64,000 nucleotides of DNA from an uncultured Eubacteriales bacterium (GCA_934477125.1 CAKSOL010000009.1:69893-133892), one strand, 5' to 3'. Positions 33,891 through 43,603 are shown, numbered from the stretch's first letter. Program-made: numbers and translations. Notes: generated from the letters alone by a model not told the origin.

Positions 33891-36533
33891 ATGAGTCACA
33901 AGTATGTCTACCTGTTCAGCGAGGGCAACGCTTCAATGCGCGAGCTTCTCGGAGGCAAGGGCGCAAACCTTGCAGAGATGACCGGTATCGGTCTTCCCGT
34001 TCCGCAGGGCTTCACTATTTCTACCGAGGCTTGCACGCAGTATTATGAGGACGGACGCCAGATCAACCCTGATATTCAGGCCCAGATCATGGAATACATC
34101 GAGAAAATGGAAAATATCACCGGCAAAAAGTTCGGCGATAAGGAAAATCCGCTGCTTGTTTCGGTCCGTTCTGGCGCCCGCGCTTCAATGCCGGGTATGA
34201 TGGACACCATTCTTAACCTCGGTCTTAACGACGAGGTTGTCGAGGTTATAGCCGAGAAATCCAACAATCCGCGTTGGGCATGGGACTGCTACCGTCGTTT
34301 CATTCAGATGTTCTCCGACGTTGTTATGGAGGTCGGCAAAAAGTACTTTGAAAAGCTTATAGACGAAATGAAGGAAAAGAAGGGCGTCACCTATGACGTT
34401 GAGCTTACTGCTGACGACCTTAAAAATCTCGCAACTCAGTTCAAGGCTGAATACAAGAATCAGCTCGGAAAGGATTTCCCGTCCGATCCTAAGGAACAGC
34501 TCTTTGAGGCTATAAAGGCTGTTTTCCGTTCTTGGGACAACCCCCGCGCAAATATCTATCGTATGGATCATGATATCCCCTATTCCTGGGGTACTGCCGT
34601 CAACGTTCAGATGATGGCGTTCGGAAACATGGGCGACGATTGCGGAACCGGCGTTGCCTTCACCCGCAACCCTGCCACCGGCGAAAAGGGTCTTATGGGC
34701 GAATTTCTCACCAATGCTCAGGGCGAGGACGTTGTTGCCGGCGTTCGTACTCCGATGCCGATAGCCGAAATGAAGGACAAGTTCCCGGCTGCTTTCGACG
34801 AGTTCCAGAAGGTTTGCAAAACTCTTGAGGATCATTACCGCGATATGCAGGATATGGAGTTCACCATTGAGCACGGCAAGCTCTTTATGCTCCAGACCCG
34901 TAACGGCAAGCGCACCGCTGCTGCCGCTATCAAGATTGCCTGCGATCTTATCGACGAGGGTATGATAAGCGAGCAGGAAGCTCTTATGCAGATAGACGCA
35001 AAGAGCCTTGATATGCTCCTCCACCCGACATTCGACACCAAGGCGCTCAAAGAAGCCGATAAGAACGATGTTATCGGCAAGGGCATTGCCGCTTCCCCCG
35101 GAGCTGCTGCCGGTAAGATAGTATTCACCGCCGAAGAGGCTGCCGAGCTCGGCAAGAAGGGCGAAAAGGTTGTTCTCGTCCGTCTCGAAACCTCTCCTGA
35201 GGATATCGAGGGTATGAAGTATGCCCAGGGTATTCTTACCGTTCGCGGCGGTCAGACCTCTCACGCTGCCGTTGTTGCCCGCGGAATGGGAACCTGCTGC
35301 GTTTCCGGCTGCGGCGACATTAAGATGGATGAGGAGAACAAGCAGTTCACCCTTTCCGGCAAGGTATACAAGGAGGGTGACGGAATCTCCCTCGACGGTT
35401 CAACCGGTAACATCTACGGCTGCATTATCCCGACCGTTCCGGCAGACCCGAACAGCGGTTACTTCGGCAGAATAATGAAGCTCGCCGACAAGTATAAGAA
35501 GCTCGGTGTTCGCACCAATGCCGACACTCCGGCTGACGCTAAGCGCGCAGCTGAGCTTGGCGCTCAGGGTATCGGTCTCTGCCGTACAGAGCATATGTTC
35601 TTTGATCCGGACCGTATCGGCGCTTTCCGCGAGATGATCTGCTCCGAGACCAAAGAGGAGCGCGTTGCCGCTCTTGCTAAAATCGAGCCTATGCAGCAGG
35701 CTGACTTTGAGGGCTTGTTTGAGGCTCTCGGCGGTTACCCGGTAACCATCCGTTTCCTCGATCCCCCGCTCCATGAGTTTGTTCCTACCGACGAGGCTGA
35801 CATTGAGGCTCTTGCAAAGACTCAGGGCAAGACTGTTGAGTATATCAAGCAGGTTATCAACGACCTCCACGAGTTCAACCCGATGATGGGTCACCGCGGC
35901 TGCCGTTTGGCTGTTACCTATCCGGAAATTGCCGAAATGCAGACAAAGGCTGTTATTAAGGCTGCTATCGCAGTTAAGGGCAGACATGCTGACTGGAACA
36001 TTGTTCCGGAAATTATGATTCCGCTCGTAGGCGAGATTAAAGAGCTTAAGTTCGTTAAGGACATCGTTGTTAAGACCGCTGACGCTGAAATAGCGGCTGC
36101 CGGCGCAGATCTCAAGTATGAGGTCGGAACAATGATTGAAATTCCGCGCGCTGCTCTTACCGCCGATGCCATAGCAACCGAGGCTGAGTTCTTCTGCTTT
36201 GGCACCAACGACCTTACCCAGATGACATTCGGCTTCAGCCGTGACGATGCAGGTAAGTTCCTCCCGGCATACTATGCCAACAAGATTTTTGAATCCGATC
36301 CGTTTGCCCGTCTTGATACAACCGGCGTCGGCAAGCTGATGGATATGGCTGTTACCCTCGGCAAGAAGGTACGTCCCGAAATGCACTGCGGCATCTGCGG
36401 CGAGCACGGCGGCGATCCCTCCTCTATCGAGTTCTGCCACAGCATAGGTCTTGACTATGTATCCTGCTCACCGTTCCGCGTTCCGATTGCCCGCCTTGCA
36501 GCAGCACAGGCAGCTATCAAGGATCAGAAATAA
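33891..36533 (+). CDS. ppdK: Pyruvate, phosphate dikinase
   Basis: PPDK interconverts pyruvate + ATP + Pi and PEP + AMP + PPi, a key step in PPi-linked anaerobic glycolysis. The 880-residue protein is complete: ATP-grasp domain (LLGGKGANLAEMTGIGLPVP), the swivel domain with catalytic His in GGQTSHAAVVARGMG, and the PEP/pyruvate TIM barrel (GIGLCRTEHMFF, CGICGEHGGDP). Start at 33891 after TTAGGAGG. Codon use differs from neighbours (CTC, GTT, ACC rich), consistent with high expression, and creates long antisense open frames that are not genes. Confidence 0.97.
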   Translation: MSHKYVYLFSEGNASMRELLGGKGANLAEMTGIGLPVPQGFTISTEACTQYYEDGRQINPDIQAQIMEYIEKMENITGKKFGDKENPLLVSVRSGARASMPGMMDTILNLGLNDEVVEVIAEKSNNPRWAWDCYRRFIQMFSDVVMEVGKKYFEKLIDEMKEKKGVTYDVELTADDLKNLATQFKAEYKNQLGKDFPSDPKEQLFEAIKAVFRSWDNPRANIYRMDHDIPYSWGTAVNVQMMAFGNMGDDCGTGVAFTRNPATGEKGLMGEFLTNAQGEDVVAGVRTPMPIAEMKDKFPAAFDEFQKVCKTLEDHYRDMQDMEFTIEHGKLFMLQTRNGKRTAAAAIKIACDLIDEGMISEQEALMQIDAKSLDMLLHPTFDTKALKEADKNDVIGKGIAASPGAAAGKIVFTAEEAAELGKKGEKVVLVRLETSPEDIEGMKYAQGILTVRGGQTSHAAVVARGMGTCCVSGCGDIKMDEENKQFTLSGKVYKEGDGISLDGSTGNIYGCIIPTVPADPNSGYFGRIMKLADKYKKLGVRTNADTPADAKRAAELGAQGIGLCRTEHMFFDPDRIGAFREMICSETKEERVAALAKIEPMQQADFEGLFEALGGYPVTIRFLDPPLHEFVPTDEADIEALAKTQGKTVEYIKQVINDLHEFNPMMGHRGCRLAVTYPEIAEMQTKAVIKAAIAVKGRHADWNIVPEIMIPLVGEIKELKFVKDIVVKTADAEIAAAGADLKYEVGTMIEIPRAALTADAIATEAEFFCFGTNDLTQMTFGFSRDDAGKFLPAYYANKIFESDPFARLDTTGVGKLMDMAVTLGKKVRPEMHCGICGEHGGDPSSIEFCHSIGLDYVSCSPFRVPIARLAAAQAAIKDQK

Positions 36534-36552
36534 TAACATCGGTTTCTGAAAC

Positions 36553-36586
36553 AAACCCCTCTGTCCTAAACGGGCAGAGGGGTTTT
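36553..36586 (+). terminator. Terminator after ppdK
   Basis: AAACCCCTCTG/CAGAGGGGTTTT stem followed by GCAC; T4 only. Confidence 0.8.
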
Positions 36587-36726
36587 GCACGTTGTAAAAA
36601 TAAAGAAAATATGGTACAATACTTCAAAAGGCTTTATTAAGTTAATATTGCGAAATTCATTTATTCCGCAATAAAGGCAGCGCATAAAGGATTTCGCACG
36701 AAATAAGCAGGAAAGAATGTGTTTAT

Positions 36727-37239
36727 ATGTTAAAAAGCAGTAACATAAAGCTTATTTTGTTTCCGATATTGGTTGCTGCCATGCTGGCTGTTATTTTGTT
36801 TATTATTTTTGCAAATGGACAACCAAAGGTTCCCGCAGCGGCAGAACAGGTTTTCAGCGCTTTAGAAAGCAACGGCTTTATCGGCGCCGATATAACGGGC
36901 GATTACCGGGAAAAGTGGAATATCGGGAGCAAGCTTAAAAGCGCTGTTGCCTGTGAGGATAACGACATACGGTTCGATTTTTTTATTTTTGACAGCGATA
37001 AAAAAGCAGAGGCTTTCAGAAAGCAATATCAGAGCTACATTATGAATAACCGATATTCAACTCCCAATGTCAAGGTTTCTGAGGGTTCGGCAAATTATAT
37101 GCTATACACGATAAAAGCAAATGGGCTGTATACTATAAATATGCGCGTTGCCGATACGCTTGTATTTGCCTATTGCAATGAAGAAAACGCGGAAAAGTTA
37201 AATGCCGTTATGCGCGATATCGGTTACTTTGACAATTAA
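36727..37239 (+). CDS. Membrane-anchored hypothetical protein
   Basis: A 170-residue protein with one N-terminal helix (LILFPILVAAMLAVILFIIF) and an external alpha/beta domain. Repeated features such as FFIFDSDKKAEAFRKQYQ and RVADTLVFAYCNEENAEKLNAVMR suggest a small globular fold. I do not recognise a family. It is not clearly in an operon; ppdK ends about 190 bp upstream with a terminator, and tsaE has its own promoter. Confidence 0.6.
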   Translation: MLKSSNIKLILFPILVAAMLAVILFIIFANGQPKVPAAAEQVFSALESNGFIGADITGDYREKWNIGSKLKSAVACEDNDIRFDFFIFDSDKKAEAFRKQYQSYIMNNRYSTPNVKVSEGSANYMLYTIKANGLYTINMRVADTLVFAYCNEENAEKLNAVMRDIGYFDN

Positions 37240-37277
37240 AGCTTTCAAAATAAGCTCAAGCTGAAGCAATAAAGTAT

Positions 37278-37307
37278 TTGACAGTAATATACTGTACGTG
37301 CTATAAT
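37278..37307 (+). promoter_or_regulatory. Promoter of tsaE-tsaB-rpiB-upp with palindromic spacer
   Basis: TTGACA (37278-37283), 18-base spacer, TATAAT (37302-37307). The spacer holds a perfect inverted repeat ACAGTA-ATA-TACTGT (37281-37295) overlapping the -35 box, a possible operator. Confidence 0.72.
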
Positions 37308-37342
37308 ATTTTGATAGAGACATAATGCCGGAGGATGTTGTT

Positions 37343-37789
37343 ATGCGAGAGGTTTATGAGTCGCGCTCAGAAGGTGATACCGAGAGGATAGCCGCCGGGC
37401 TTTCCGAAAAGCTGAGCGGCGGCGAAATAATTGCGTTTAACGGCGGTCTCGGAATGGGAAAAACCGCATTTGTGCGCGGTCTTGCAAGAGCTCTCGGCTT
37501 TAAAGGAGAGGTCTCCTCCCCTACATTTGCGCTTATGAACGAATACATAGGCGGCAGGCTTGCCGTTTATCATTTCGATATGTACCGCATAGAAACCTGG
37601 GATGACCTTTATTCCTCAGGATATTTTGAATACTCCGAAATGGGCGGTGTTTTAGCCGCAGAATGGAGCGAAAATATCGAGTCGGCTCTGCCGGATGACG
37701 CAATACGCGTAACCTTTGAAAGAAAGGGCGAAAACGAGCGCGTTATAACGATTGAACGGAGGGAAGCAGATGAAAATACTCGGAATTGA
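37343..37789 (+). CDS. tsaE: tRNA threonylcarbamoyladenosine biosynthesis ATPase TsaE
   Basis: TsaE is the ATPase of the t6A complex (with TsaB, TsaD, TsaC) that modifies A37 of ANN-decoding tRNAs. Walker A is GGLGMGKTAFVRGLARAL, followed by SSPTFALMNEY, VYHFDMYRIETWDDL and LAAEWSENIESALP. The ATG at 37343 lies 8 bases from GGAGG; an earlier ATG at 37325 precedes that site. 148 residues. It overlaps tsaB by 20 bp. Confidence 0.93.
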   Translation: MREVYESRSEGDTERIAAGLSEKLSGGEIIAFNGGLGMGKTAFVRGLARALGFKGEVSSPTFALMNEYIGGRLAVYHFDMYRIETWDDLYSSGYFEYSEMGGVLAAEWSENIESALPDDAIRVTFERKGENERVITIERREADENTRN

Positions 37790-38486
37790 ATGCTCAGCCG
37801 GACCGGTTTCCGCTGCTGTATGCGAAAACGGTGAAATTCTTTCCTGCGTTTATGCCAACATACATTTAACTCATTCGCAAACCCTGCTTCCTATGATTAC
37901 GCAGGCTCTTGATGACTCCAAAACCGCTCTGAGGGACATCGGCTGTATAGCGGCGGCGGCGGGTCCGGGTTCGTTTACGGGTATACGCATAGGAATAAGC
38001 GCCGTTAAGGGACTGGCGATGCCTATGGAAATCCCCTGTGCCGCAGTTTCAACGCTCCGGGCTATGGCGGAACCGTTCCGCGGAAACAGCTGCATAGTCT
38101 GCGCCGTTATGGACGCGCGCTGCAATCAGGTATACAACGCAATGTTTGAGGTGCGCGGAAATGAAATTATCCGGCTTTGCGAGGACAGAGCGCTTATGTG
38201 CGATATTCTTGCGAAGGAAGTTGAGCAGTACGCTGAAAACGGCAGCCGCCCGGTTGTTATAACCGGGGACGGAGCATCGCTTTTTACCGCGTTTACAGCC
38301 GGTATTAAAAATGTTTATCCGGCAGCTCCGCAGGTACGCTTTCAGAGCGCTGCCGGAGTTTGTCTCGCTGCGGAGGGTATTGTGAACGACGGGAAAACCG
38401 TTACCCCGGACGAGCTTTTACCTGTTTATCTGCGTTTGCCCCAGGCAGAACGCGAATTAAAAAGAAAACAAGCAGAAAGGACTTAA
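37770..38486 (+). CDS. tsaB: tRNA threonylcarbamoyladenosine complex dimerization subunit TsaB
   Basis: TsaB is an inactive Kae1-like paralogue that scaffolds TsaD. Family sequence: ILGIECSAGPVSAAVCE, HSQTLLPMITQAL, AAAAGPGSFTGIRIGISAVKGLA and VMDARCNQVYNAMFEV. 238 residues. Start at 37770 with GGAGGGAAGC before it. tsaD is not in the window. Followed by rpiB after 3 bp. Confidence 0.94.
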   Translation: MKILGIECSAGPVSAAVCENGEILSCVYANIHLTHSQTLLPMITQALDDSKTALRDIGCIAAAAGPGSFTGIRIGISAVKGLAMPMEIPCAAVSTLRAMAEPFRGNSCIVCAVMDARCNQVYNAMFEVRGNEIIRLCEDRALMCDILAKEVEQYAENGSRPVVITGDGASLFTAFTAGIKNVYPAAPQVRFQSAAGVCLAAEGIVNDGKTVTPDELLPVYLRLPQAERELKRKQAERT

Positions 38487-38489
38487 TTT

Positions 38490-38936
38490 ATGAAAATAGC
38501 AGTCGGATGTGACCACGGCGGTCTTGAACACAAAAACGCCATTGCCGCTCATTTAAAGGAGCGCGGCTTTGAGGTGACCGATTTCGGAGTAAACAGCACC
38601 GCGTCTGTCGATTACCCGGATATTGCCCTGCCCCTTGCCAAGGCGGTTGCGGCCGGAGAGTTCGAGCGGGGAATCCTTGTTTGCGGAACCGGAATAGGAA
38701 TGTCCCTTGCGGCGAATAAGGTTAAGGGCATCAGAGCCGCCGCATGCAGCGAGCATTTTTCCGCCAAATATACAAGACTGCACAACAATTCAAATATCCT
38801 ATGCTTAGGCGGACGCGTTATAGGCATAGGGACTGCGCTTGAGCTCGTCGATTTATTTATCGACACAGAGTTTGAGGGCGGCAGACATCAGAGCCGCATA
38901 GATAAAATATCGGCGATTGAAAACGGTAACCTTTAA
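38490..38936 (+). CDS. rpiB: Ribose-5-phosphate isomerase B
   Basis: RpiB interconverts ribose-5-P and ribulose-5-P in the pentose phosphate pathway. The 148-residue protein starts KIAVGCDHGGLEHKNAI, contains VDYPDIALPLAKAV, the catalytic Cys loop GILVCGTGIGMSLAANKVKGIRAA is split by VCGTGIGMS and KVKGIRAA motifs, and LCLGGRVIG. Length normal. It lies 3 bp after tsaB, before upp. Confidence 0.95.
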   Translation: MKIAVGCDHGGLEHKNAIAAHLKERGFEVTDFGVNSTASVDYPDIALPLAKAVAAGEFERGILVCGTGIGMSLAANKVKGIRAAACSEHFSAKYTRLHNNSNILCLGGRVIGIGTALELVDLFIDTEFEGGRHQSRIDKISAIENGNL

Positions 38937-38962
38937 ATTTTAATATATCGGAGGATGTAACA

Positions 38963-39595
38963 ATGGAAAAGAATGTATTTGTAATGGATCACCCGCTCAT
39001 ACAGCACAAGCTGTCTATTCTGCGCGACGAAAAAACCGGAACCAAACAGTTCCGCGAGCTTGTCAGCGAGATTGCTATGCTTATGTGCTATGAGTCAACC
39101 CGCGATTTGCCGCTTAAAGATGTTGAAACAAAAACTCCTATGATGACCGCAAAAACCCGCGTGCTTGCGGGACGCAAGATGGCATTTGTACCCATTCTCC
39201 GTGCGGGACTTGGTATGGTTGACGGTGTTCTGAGCCTTATTCCGTCAGCGCGTGTGGGGCACATCGGTATGTACCGCGACCCTGAAACTCACAAGCCGGT
39301 TGATTATTACTGCAAGCTGCCGTCCGACCTTAATGAGCGCGATGTTTTCGTTCTCGACCCCATGCTTGCAACCGGCGGCAGCGCGATTGACGCTGTTACA
39401 AAAATAAAGGAATTTTCTCCCAAGCGCATTAAATTTATGTGTATAATCGCAGCTCCCGAAGGACTTGAGGCTTTCACAAAGGCTCATCCCGATGTTCCGG
39501 TTTACTGTGCCGGTCTTGACGATTGTCTTAACGACCACGCTTACATTCTCCCCGGTCTCGGAGACGCCGGCGACCGCATTTTCGGAACAAAATAA
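38963..39595 (+). CDS. upp: Uracil phosphoribosyltransferase
   Basis: Upp salvages uracil to UMP with PRPP. The 210-residue protein has VMDHPLIQHKLSILRDEKT, the flexible loop MAFVPILRAGLGMVDG, the PRPP loop LDPMLATGGSAIDAV and the uracil-binding GLGDAGDRIFGTK at the C-terminus. Last gene of the tsaE operon, following rpiB. CGGAGGA precedes the start. Confidence 0.97.
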   Translation: MEKNVFVMDHPLIQHKLSILRDEKTGTKQFRELVSEIAMLMCYESTRDLPLKDVETKTPMMTAKTRVLAGRKMAFVPILRAGLGMVDGVLSLIPSARVGHIGMYRDPETHKPVDYYCKLPSDLNERDVFVLDPMLATGGSAIDAVTKIKEFSPKRIKFMCIIAAPEGLEAFTKAHPDVPVYCAGLDDCLNDHAYILPGLGDAGDRIFGTK

Positions 39596-39619
39596 TCCTC
39601 TGTATATAATTTAATAAAC

Positions 39620-39660
39620 AGCGGCTGCTGTCAGTAGAAAGCTTACTGACAGCAGCCGCT
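39620..39660. terminator. Bidirectional terminator between upp and brnQ
   Basis: Perfect 17-base arms AGCGGCTGCTGTCAGTA and complement with a 7-base loop. It separates two convergent units. Confidence 0.85.
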
Positions 39661-39665
39661 TTATT

Positions 39666-41033
39666 TCAGACTGATTTTTTTCTCTTTGTTATCAGCATTG
39701 CGGCAAGTCCCGCCGCGAGACCCAAGGCAGCCGGAAGAACCCAGCCTAAACCGTAGCCCGAAAGCGGAAGTATACCCTTTACAAATTCAAGCACTCCGCC
39801 CAGATGCAGAGAAGAAATTAACGATTTCGGCAGCGCGCCGATAAAATCGAAAACTGCGGAAATAAGAGTAAATCCGGTAACGAAAACATAAACATATCGG
39901 TTATGACCGAATAAATTACCGAACAGCCCTAACAGAATAAGCGTTATCGCCGGCGGATAAAGGAACATAAGCACCGGAACGGAGCAAGCCATTATTGAAT
40001 TAAGTCCGAGGTTGGCAATTAAAAACGACGCCCCGCTGAATATTACCGCCCAAGCCTTATAAGGCAGCGCCTTAGGGAACAGCTGACAGAAGGTTTCGGA
40101 ACAGCTTGTAACCAATCCAACCGCAGTTTTAAGGCAGGCAAAGGTGAACATAACAGCGAGTATAACCGCACCGGCGCTGCCGAAGTAATGCTTTGCGACC
40201 CGTGCAAAAACCTGACCGCCGTTCTGACAATCCGCCGCAATGCTTCCGCTCTGCGCTCCGACGAGGGTTACGGCTATGTATATTACCGCCATAATAGCGC
40301 AGCTGAAAATTCCCGAACGGACAGTATTTTTAGCAACGCTGCCGGGCGACGTTATACCGAGTCCCCTGATAACATTAACAACAACTATTCCGAAGGCAAG
40401 GCTTGCAAGCGCGTCCATAGTGTTATATCCCTCAAGAAATCCCGCTATAAACGGTTTAGAAACATAATCGCCGCTCGGCGCTGCATTTGCCGCAGAACCC
40501 GCCGGATTTATAACCGCCGCGATAACAAGAGCCGCCAGAAAGACGAGAAACAGCGGATTAAGTATTTTTCCGACCCAGGTTAATATTTTACCGGGAAACA
40601 GAGAAAAAGCCAATACAGCGGCAAAGAAAGCCAACGAGAACAAAGCCAAGAACACCGGCTGCTCTGCATTTTTTCCAAACAGCGGCTCAACGCCGACGGT
40701 ATACGGAACGGTCGCGCAGCGCGGTATTGCAAGTCCGGGACCTATTGCAAGGTATAAAGCGCAGGTAAAGAACACGCTGTAGCCCTTACCGACCTTGCCT
40801 GAAAGCTCAATAAGACCGTCGCTGCGGCTTATTCCTATTGCCGCGACTCCGAGCAGCGGAAGTCCGACGCCGGTTATAATAAGACCTATTATCGCCTGCC
40901 ATACATTTTTCCCGGCAAGCTGACCCATATATATCGGGAATATGAGGTTTCCTGCCCCGAAGAACAGACCGAACAGCATACTTGCTATATAAACAAGCTC
41001 TTTCTTTGTTAATTTTTCTTTCAATATTTTCAA
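39666..41033 (-). CDS. brnQ: Branched-chain amino acid carrier BrnQ (LIVCS family)
   Basis: A 455-residue Na+-coupled importer of Leu/Ile/Val with about 12 helices. N-terminal family motif LFGLFFGAGNLIFPIYMGQLAG is clear, followed by GVGLPLLGVAAIGIS and LALSLLAFSLFPGKI-like segments. Transport of branched-chain amino acids fits the ferredoxin-dependent amino-acid oxidation operon elsewhere in the window. Its own promoter is visible. Confidence 0.93.
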   Translation of the reverse strand: MKILKEKLTKKELVYIASMLFGLFFGAGNLIFPIYMGQLAGKNVWQAIIGLIITGVGLPLLGVAAIGISRSDGLIELSGKVGKGYSVFFTCALYLAIGPGLAIPRCATVPYTVGVEPLFGKNAEQPVFLALFSLAFFAAVLAFSLFPGKILTWVGKILNPLFLVFLAALVIAAVINPAGSAANAAPSGDYVSKPFIAGFLEGYNTMDALASLAFGIVVVNVIRGLGITSPGSVAKNTVRSGIFSCAIMAVIYIAVTLVGAQSGSIAADCQNGGQVFARVAKHYFGSAGAVILAVMFTFACLKTAVGLVTSCSETFCQLFPKALPYKAWAVIFSGASFLIANLGLNSIMACSVPVLMFLYPPAITLILLGLFGNLFGHNRYVYVFVTGFTLISAVFDFIGALPKSLISSLHLGGVLEFVKGILPLSGYGLGWVLPAALGLAAGLAAMLITKRKKSV

Positions 41034-41057
41034 CTCCGACTATACTATATAATATTT

Positions 41058-41086
41058 ATAATAATATATTTCATACGATTTGTCAA
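41058..41086 (-). promoter_or_regulatory. Promoter of brnQ
   Basis: Reverse strand TTGACA (41081-41086), 17 bases, TATTAT (41058-41063), 25 bp before the start. Confidence 0.8.
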
Positions 41087-41163
41087 ACAAATTTTACCTT
41101 TTTTTACTTATTTTGAATAATTTCAGCTTTTTAACGTAAATATAAAACAAAGGAGCTGTTAAG

Positions 41164-41661
41164 ATGAAAAAGCTGAGCTTTTGGATAGCCTTTGCGGTTA
41201 TCGGAACTGTCGGAACTTTATTGCATTTCTGTTTTGACTGGAGCGGGGAAAATCCGGTTGTAGGCGTTTTTTCCGCAATAAACGAAAGTACCTGGGAGCA
41301 TCTCAAGCTCCTGTTTTTCCCTGCCGCACTTTATATTGCCGTTGAAAATCTTCTGCGAGGCAGGCTGCTTTCAGGCGCGCCCGCAGCAGCGGCAGGAATT
41401 TTTTCCGGTATGGCGTCGATTGTTATAATCTTTTATACCTATTCCGGCGTTCTTGGCAAAAACGTTAATTGGATTGATATTCTTATTTTCTTTATCGGCG
41501 TATTCGTAACGCTTATGATAAACGATATATTCTCGCGCAATAAAAAAACGAGCCGCACAGCCGAAATAATTTCAGCGTTGCTGCTCGTTGCTACAACCGT
41601 TTTCTTCGGAATCTGGACGTTTTATCCGCCCTCGCTCGGAATTTTCATATCTCCGGTATAG
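41164..41661 (+). CDS. DUF6512 family membrane protein
   Basis: A 165-residue protein with five or six helices. The family mark FSAINESTWEHLKLLFFPA lies near residue 40. Basic loop SRNKKTSRTAE near residue 125. Function unknown. AAAGGAG precedes the ATG. It is flanked by divergent brnQ and convergent glycosyltransferase genes. Confidence 0.8.
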   Translation: MKKLSFWIAFAVIGTVGTLLHFCFDWSGENPVVGVFSAINESTWEHLKLLFFPAALYIAVENLLRGRLLSGAPAAAAGIFSGMASIVIIFYTYSGVLGKNVNWIDILIFFIGVFVTLMINDIFSRNKKTSRTAEIISALLLVATTVFFGIWTFYPPSLGIFISPV

Positions 41662-41675
41662 CTTTGTCTATGGCA

Positions 41676-42608
41676 CTATTTAAAAATATACGCCAAATCT
41701 CCGAACCAAACCCTGAGTCCGTTCCCGGCGTAATAACGGCGGTATTGCCGGATATTAAAGCCGAGAGCAAGCCATAAAAGCAAATTCCTGCCCTGCAATA
41801 ATTTTATCCGGCGTTTTTCAAACGAAATAAACCCGGATATTTTTTTTGCGAGTGCGCCGTCTTTCACATACGGCAATACCGCCGTATGACCTGCTGCCGA
41901 CTCCTCAAGACCTTTAATGCGTTTTTCCCTTTTCCTTATGGGATTCGCGGAAAATGATGCGTTTGCGCTGTGACACCGGTAGCTCATAAGCGGCAGATTT
42001 ATTATCGCCGCGCCGCCGCCGAGAGCCGAAAGCATAGCAATCTGCCAGTCGTGTCCCAAAAGATTGCTTAGCTCTATCGGCTTTATCCGTTCCTTTACCG
42101 ATTTCCTGAAGCAGGAGGCGCAGCCGCGGATATATGAATGTCCTATAAGACTTTCCGCTGTTACGGTTTCCAGCGAACCGCTGAAATCCGCCTTATAATG
42201 CGGAACGGAAAGAGTGTCGGAGGTATTCCCCTCGCCGTCCGCCAGGCGGTATCGGCAGGAAAGCATTTCAAGCTCCGGATGTTCGCTCAGAATATCCGAC
42301 ATAACCTCAAGCTTGTTTTTATCCCAGATATCGTCCTGGTCGCAGAGGAAAATAATATCTCCGTGAGTTTTTTCAACAGCGCCGTAAAAATTGCGGCAAT
42401 AGCCCATATTCTCACCGTTTATTTCAACGCTCCAGCCCGAAAGGCCGTTCCTTTCTATAAAGCTGCGGCAGATTTCAGCCGTTCGGTCGGATGAACAGTC
42501 GTCACATATCATAACCTCGTCCGGCGGAACGGTCTGCAAGCGCAGGCTTTCAAGCTGCTGTTCAATATATTTTTCTCCGTTATATGCGGCAAGCGCTACC
42601 GAAATCAT
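41676..42608 (-). CDS. Family 2 glycosyltransferase
   Basis: A GT-A fold transferase of 310 residues: MISVALAAYNGEKYIEQQLE at the nucleotide-binding N-terminus, VMICDDCSSDRT, DIIFLCDQDDIWDKNKLE (DxD metal motif) and HDWQIAML acceptor region. The rhamnosyltransferase branch is a reasonable guess given rfbA nearby. It starts 4 bp inside the end of the next upstream transferase gene. Confidence 0.88.
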   Translation of the reverse strand: MISVALAAYNGEKYIEQQLESLRLQTVPPDEVMICDDCSSDRTAEICRSFIERNGLSGWSVEINGENMGYCRNFYGAVEKTHGDIIFLCDQDDIWDKNKLEVMSDILSEHPELEMLSCRYRLADGEGNTSDTLSVPHYKADFSGSLETVTAESLIGHSYIRGCASCFRKSVKERIKPIELSNLLGHDWQIAMLSALGGGAAIINLPLMSYRCHSANASFSANPIRKREKRIKGLEESAAGHTAVLPYVKDGALAKKISGFISFEKRRIKLLQGRNLLLWLALGFNIRQYRRYYAGNGLRVWFGDLAYIFK

Positions 42609-43603
42609 TCTCTCACCCGTAAAAACAGCCTTTGCAGCTTAAATTTCAAAATATACGCAAGCTTGCAGAACCGATATATCCGGGCAGGATTGCAGCTCCC
42701 TGCGGCGCGAACCGTAAGACGGGCGGCTTTTCCGCTGCCCGCGGCATTTCCGGCAGCCGCACGAAAAGCCGGGTCAGCCGTTTCGGCTGTTATAACGCGC
42801 ATTATATCGCTCTTTTTGCAGGATAAAAACATATCCATAACCGCAGAAAAAACCGATTTAATATAATAATAGTCGCAGTATGGTTCGATTCCTTCGGTTA
42901 CTTCCTTTAAAAGCAGCGCGCGCTGCTTTATTGTTGCAAGCTTTTCGGGATTATAACGCCTTGTTATACTTCCCATATGCAGAACATAATGATAAAAGCA
43001 TTTATCGCTCACGGCAATTTTCGGCTTTGCCCGGAGCAGCCTTAAATTAAAATCGGTATCCTCATATATTTCTCCCTCAGGGAACTGCATACCGTTTTTT
43101 TCGAGGAAATCGCGGCGATAGAGCTTATTCCAAGCCGGGTCTATAAGATTTTTCCGCTTTAGCTGAGCCATAGCCGAATTTATCTCCGCGCCGCGGTAAA
43201 TACCGGCTTCCGGCACAACATAAGACGCGCTTTTCCCGTTTTCCATTATATAGCCGCATAAAACCATATCCGCCTGCGTTTCCCTGATTTTTGAAAGGCA
43301 AAATTCGAGACACCCGGCGTCGATATAATCATCGCTGTCAACAAAGCAGATAAACTCTCCCGAAGCCCGCGACATACCATAGTTTCTCGCGGAGGCGAGA
43401 CCGCCGTTCGGCTTTTCAAAATATTTTATTCTGCCGTCCTTTTCGGCGGCGGCGCGGCAGATATCACCGCTTTTATCGGGCGAACCGTCGTTTATAAGCA
43501 GCAGCTCAAAATCCGAAAAAGTCTGACCGAGGATAGAGGCGATACATCTTTCAATATCTTTCTCAACCTTATATACCGGGACAACAACGCTGATAACGCA
43601 CAT
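42605..43603 (-). CDS. Family 2 glycosyltransferase
   Basis: 332 residues with ISVVVPVYKVEKDIERCI, INDGSPDKSGDI, KPNGGLASARNYGMSRA and ICFVDSDDYID (DxD). The C-terminal half is helical and basic. It overlaps the downstream transferase by 4 bp and lies 1 bp after rfbA, so the three are an operon for a surface polysaccharide. Confidence 0.9.
   Translation of the reverse strand: MCVISVVVPVYKVEKDIERCIASILGQTFSDFELLLINDGSPDKSGDICRAAAEKDGRIKYFEKPNGGLASARNYGMSRASGEFICFVDSDDYIDAGCLEFCLSKIRETQADMVLCGYIMENGKSASYVVPEAGIYRGAEINSAMAQLKRKNLIDPAWNKLYRRDFLEKNGMQFPEGEIYEDTDFNLRLLRAKPKIAVSDKCFYHYVLHMGSITRRYNPEKLATIKQRALLLKEVTEGIEPYCDYYYIKSVFSAVMDMFLSCKKSDIMRVITAETADPAFRAAAGNAAGSGKAARLTVRAAGSCNPARIYRFCKLAYILKFKLQRLFLRVRE

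Noticed and set aside
34185..36440. Two reverse-strand open frames of about 350 codons
   Set aside because: They lie antisense inside ppdK and are produced by its biased codon use; they show no domain or ribosome site.
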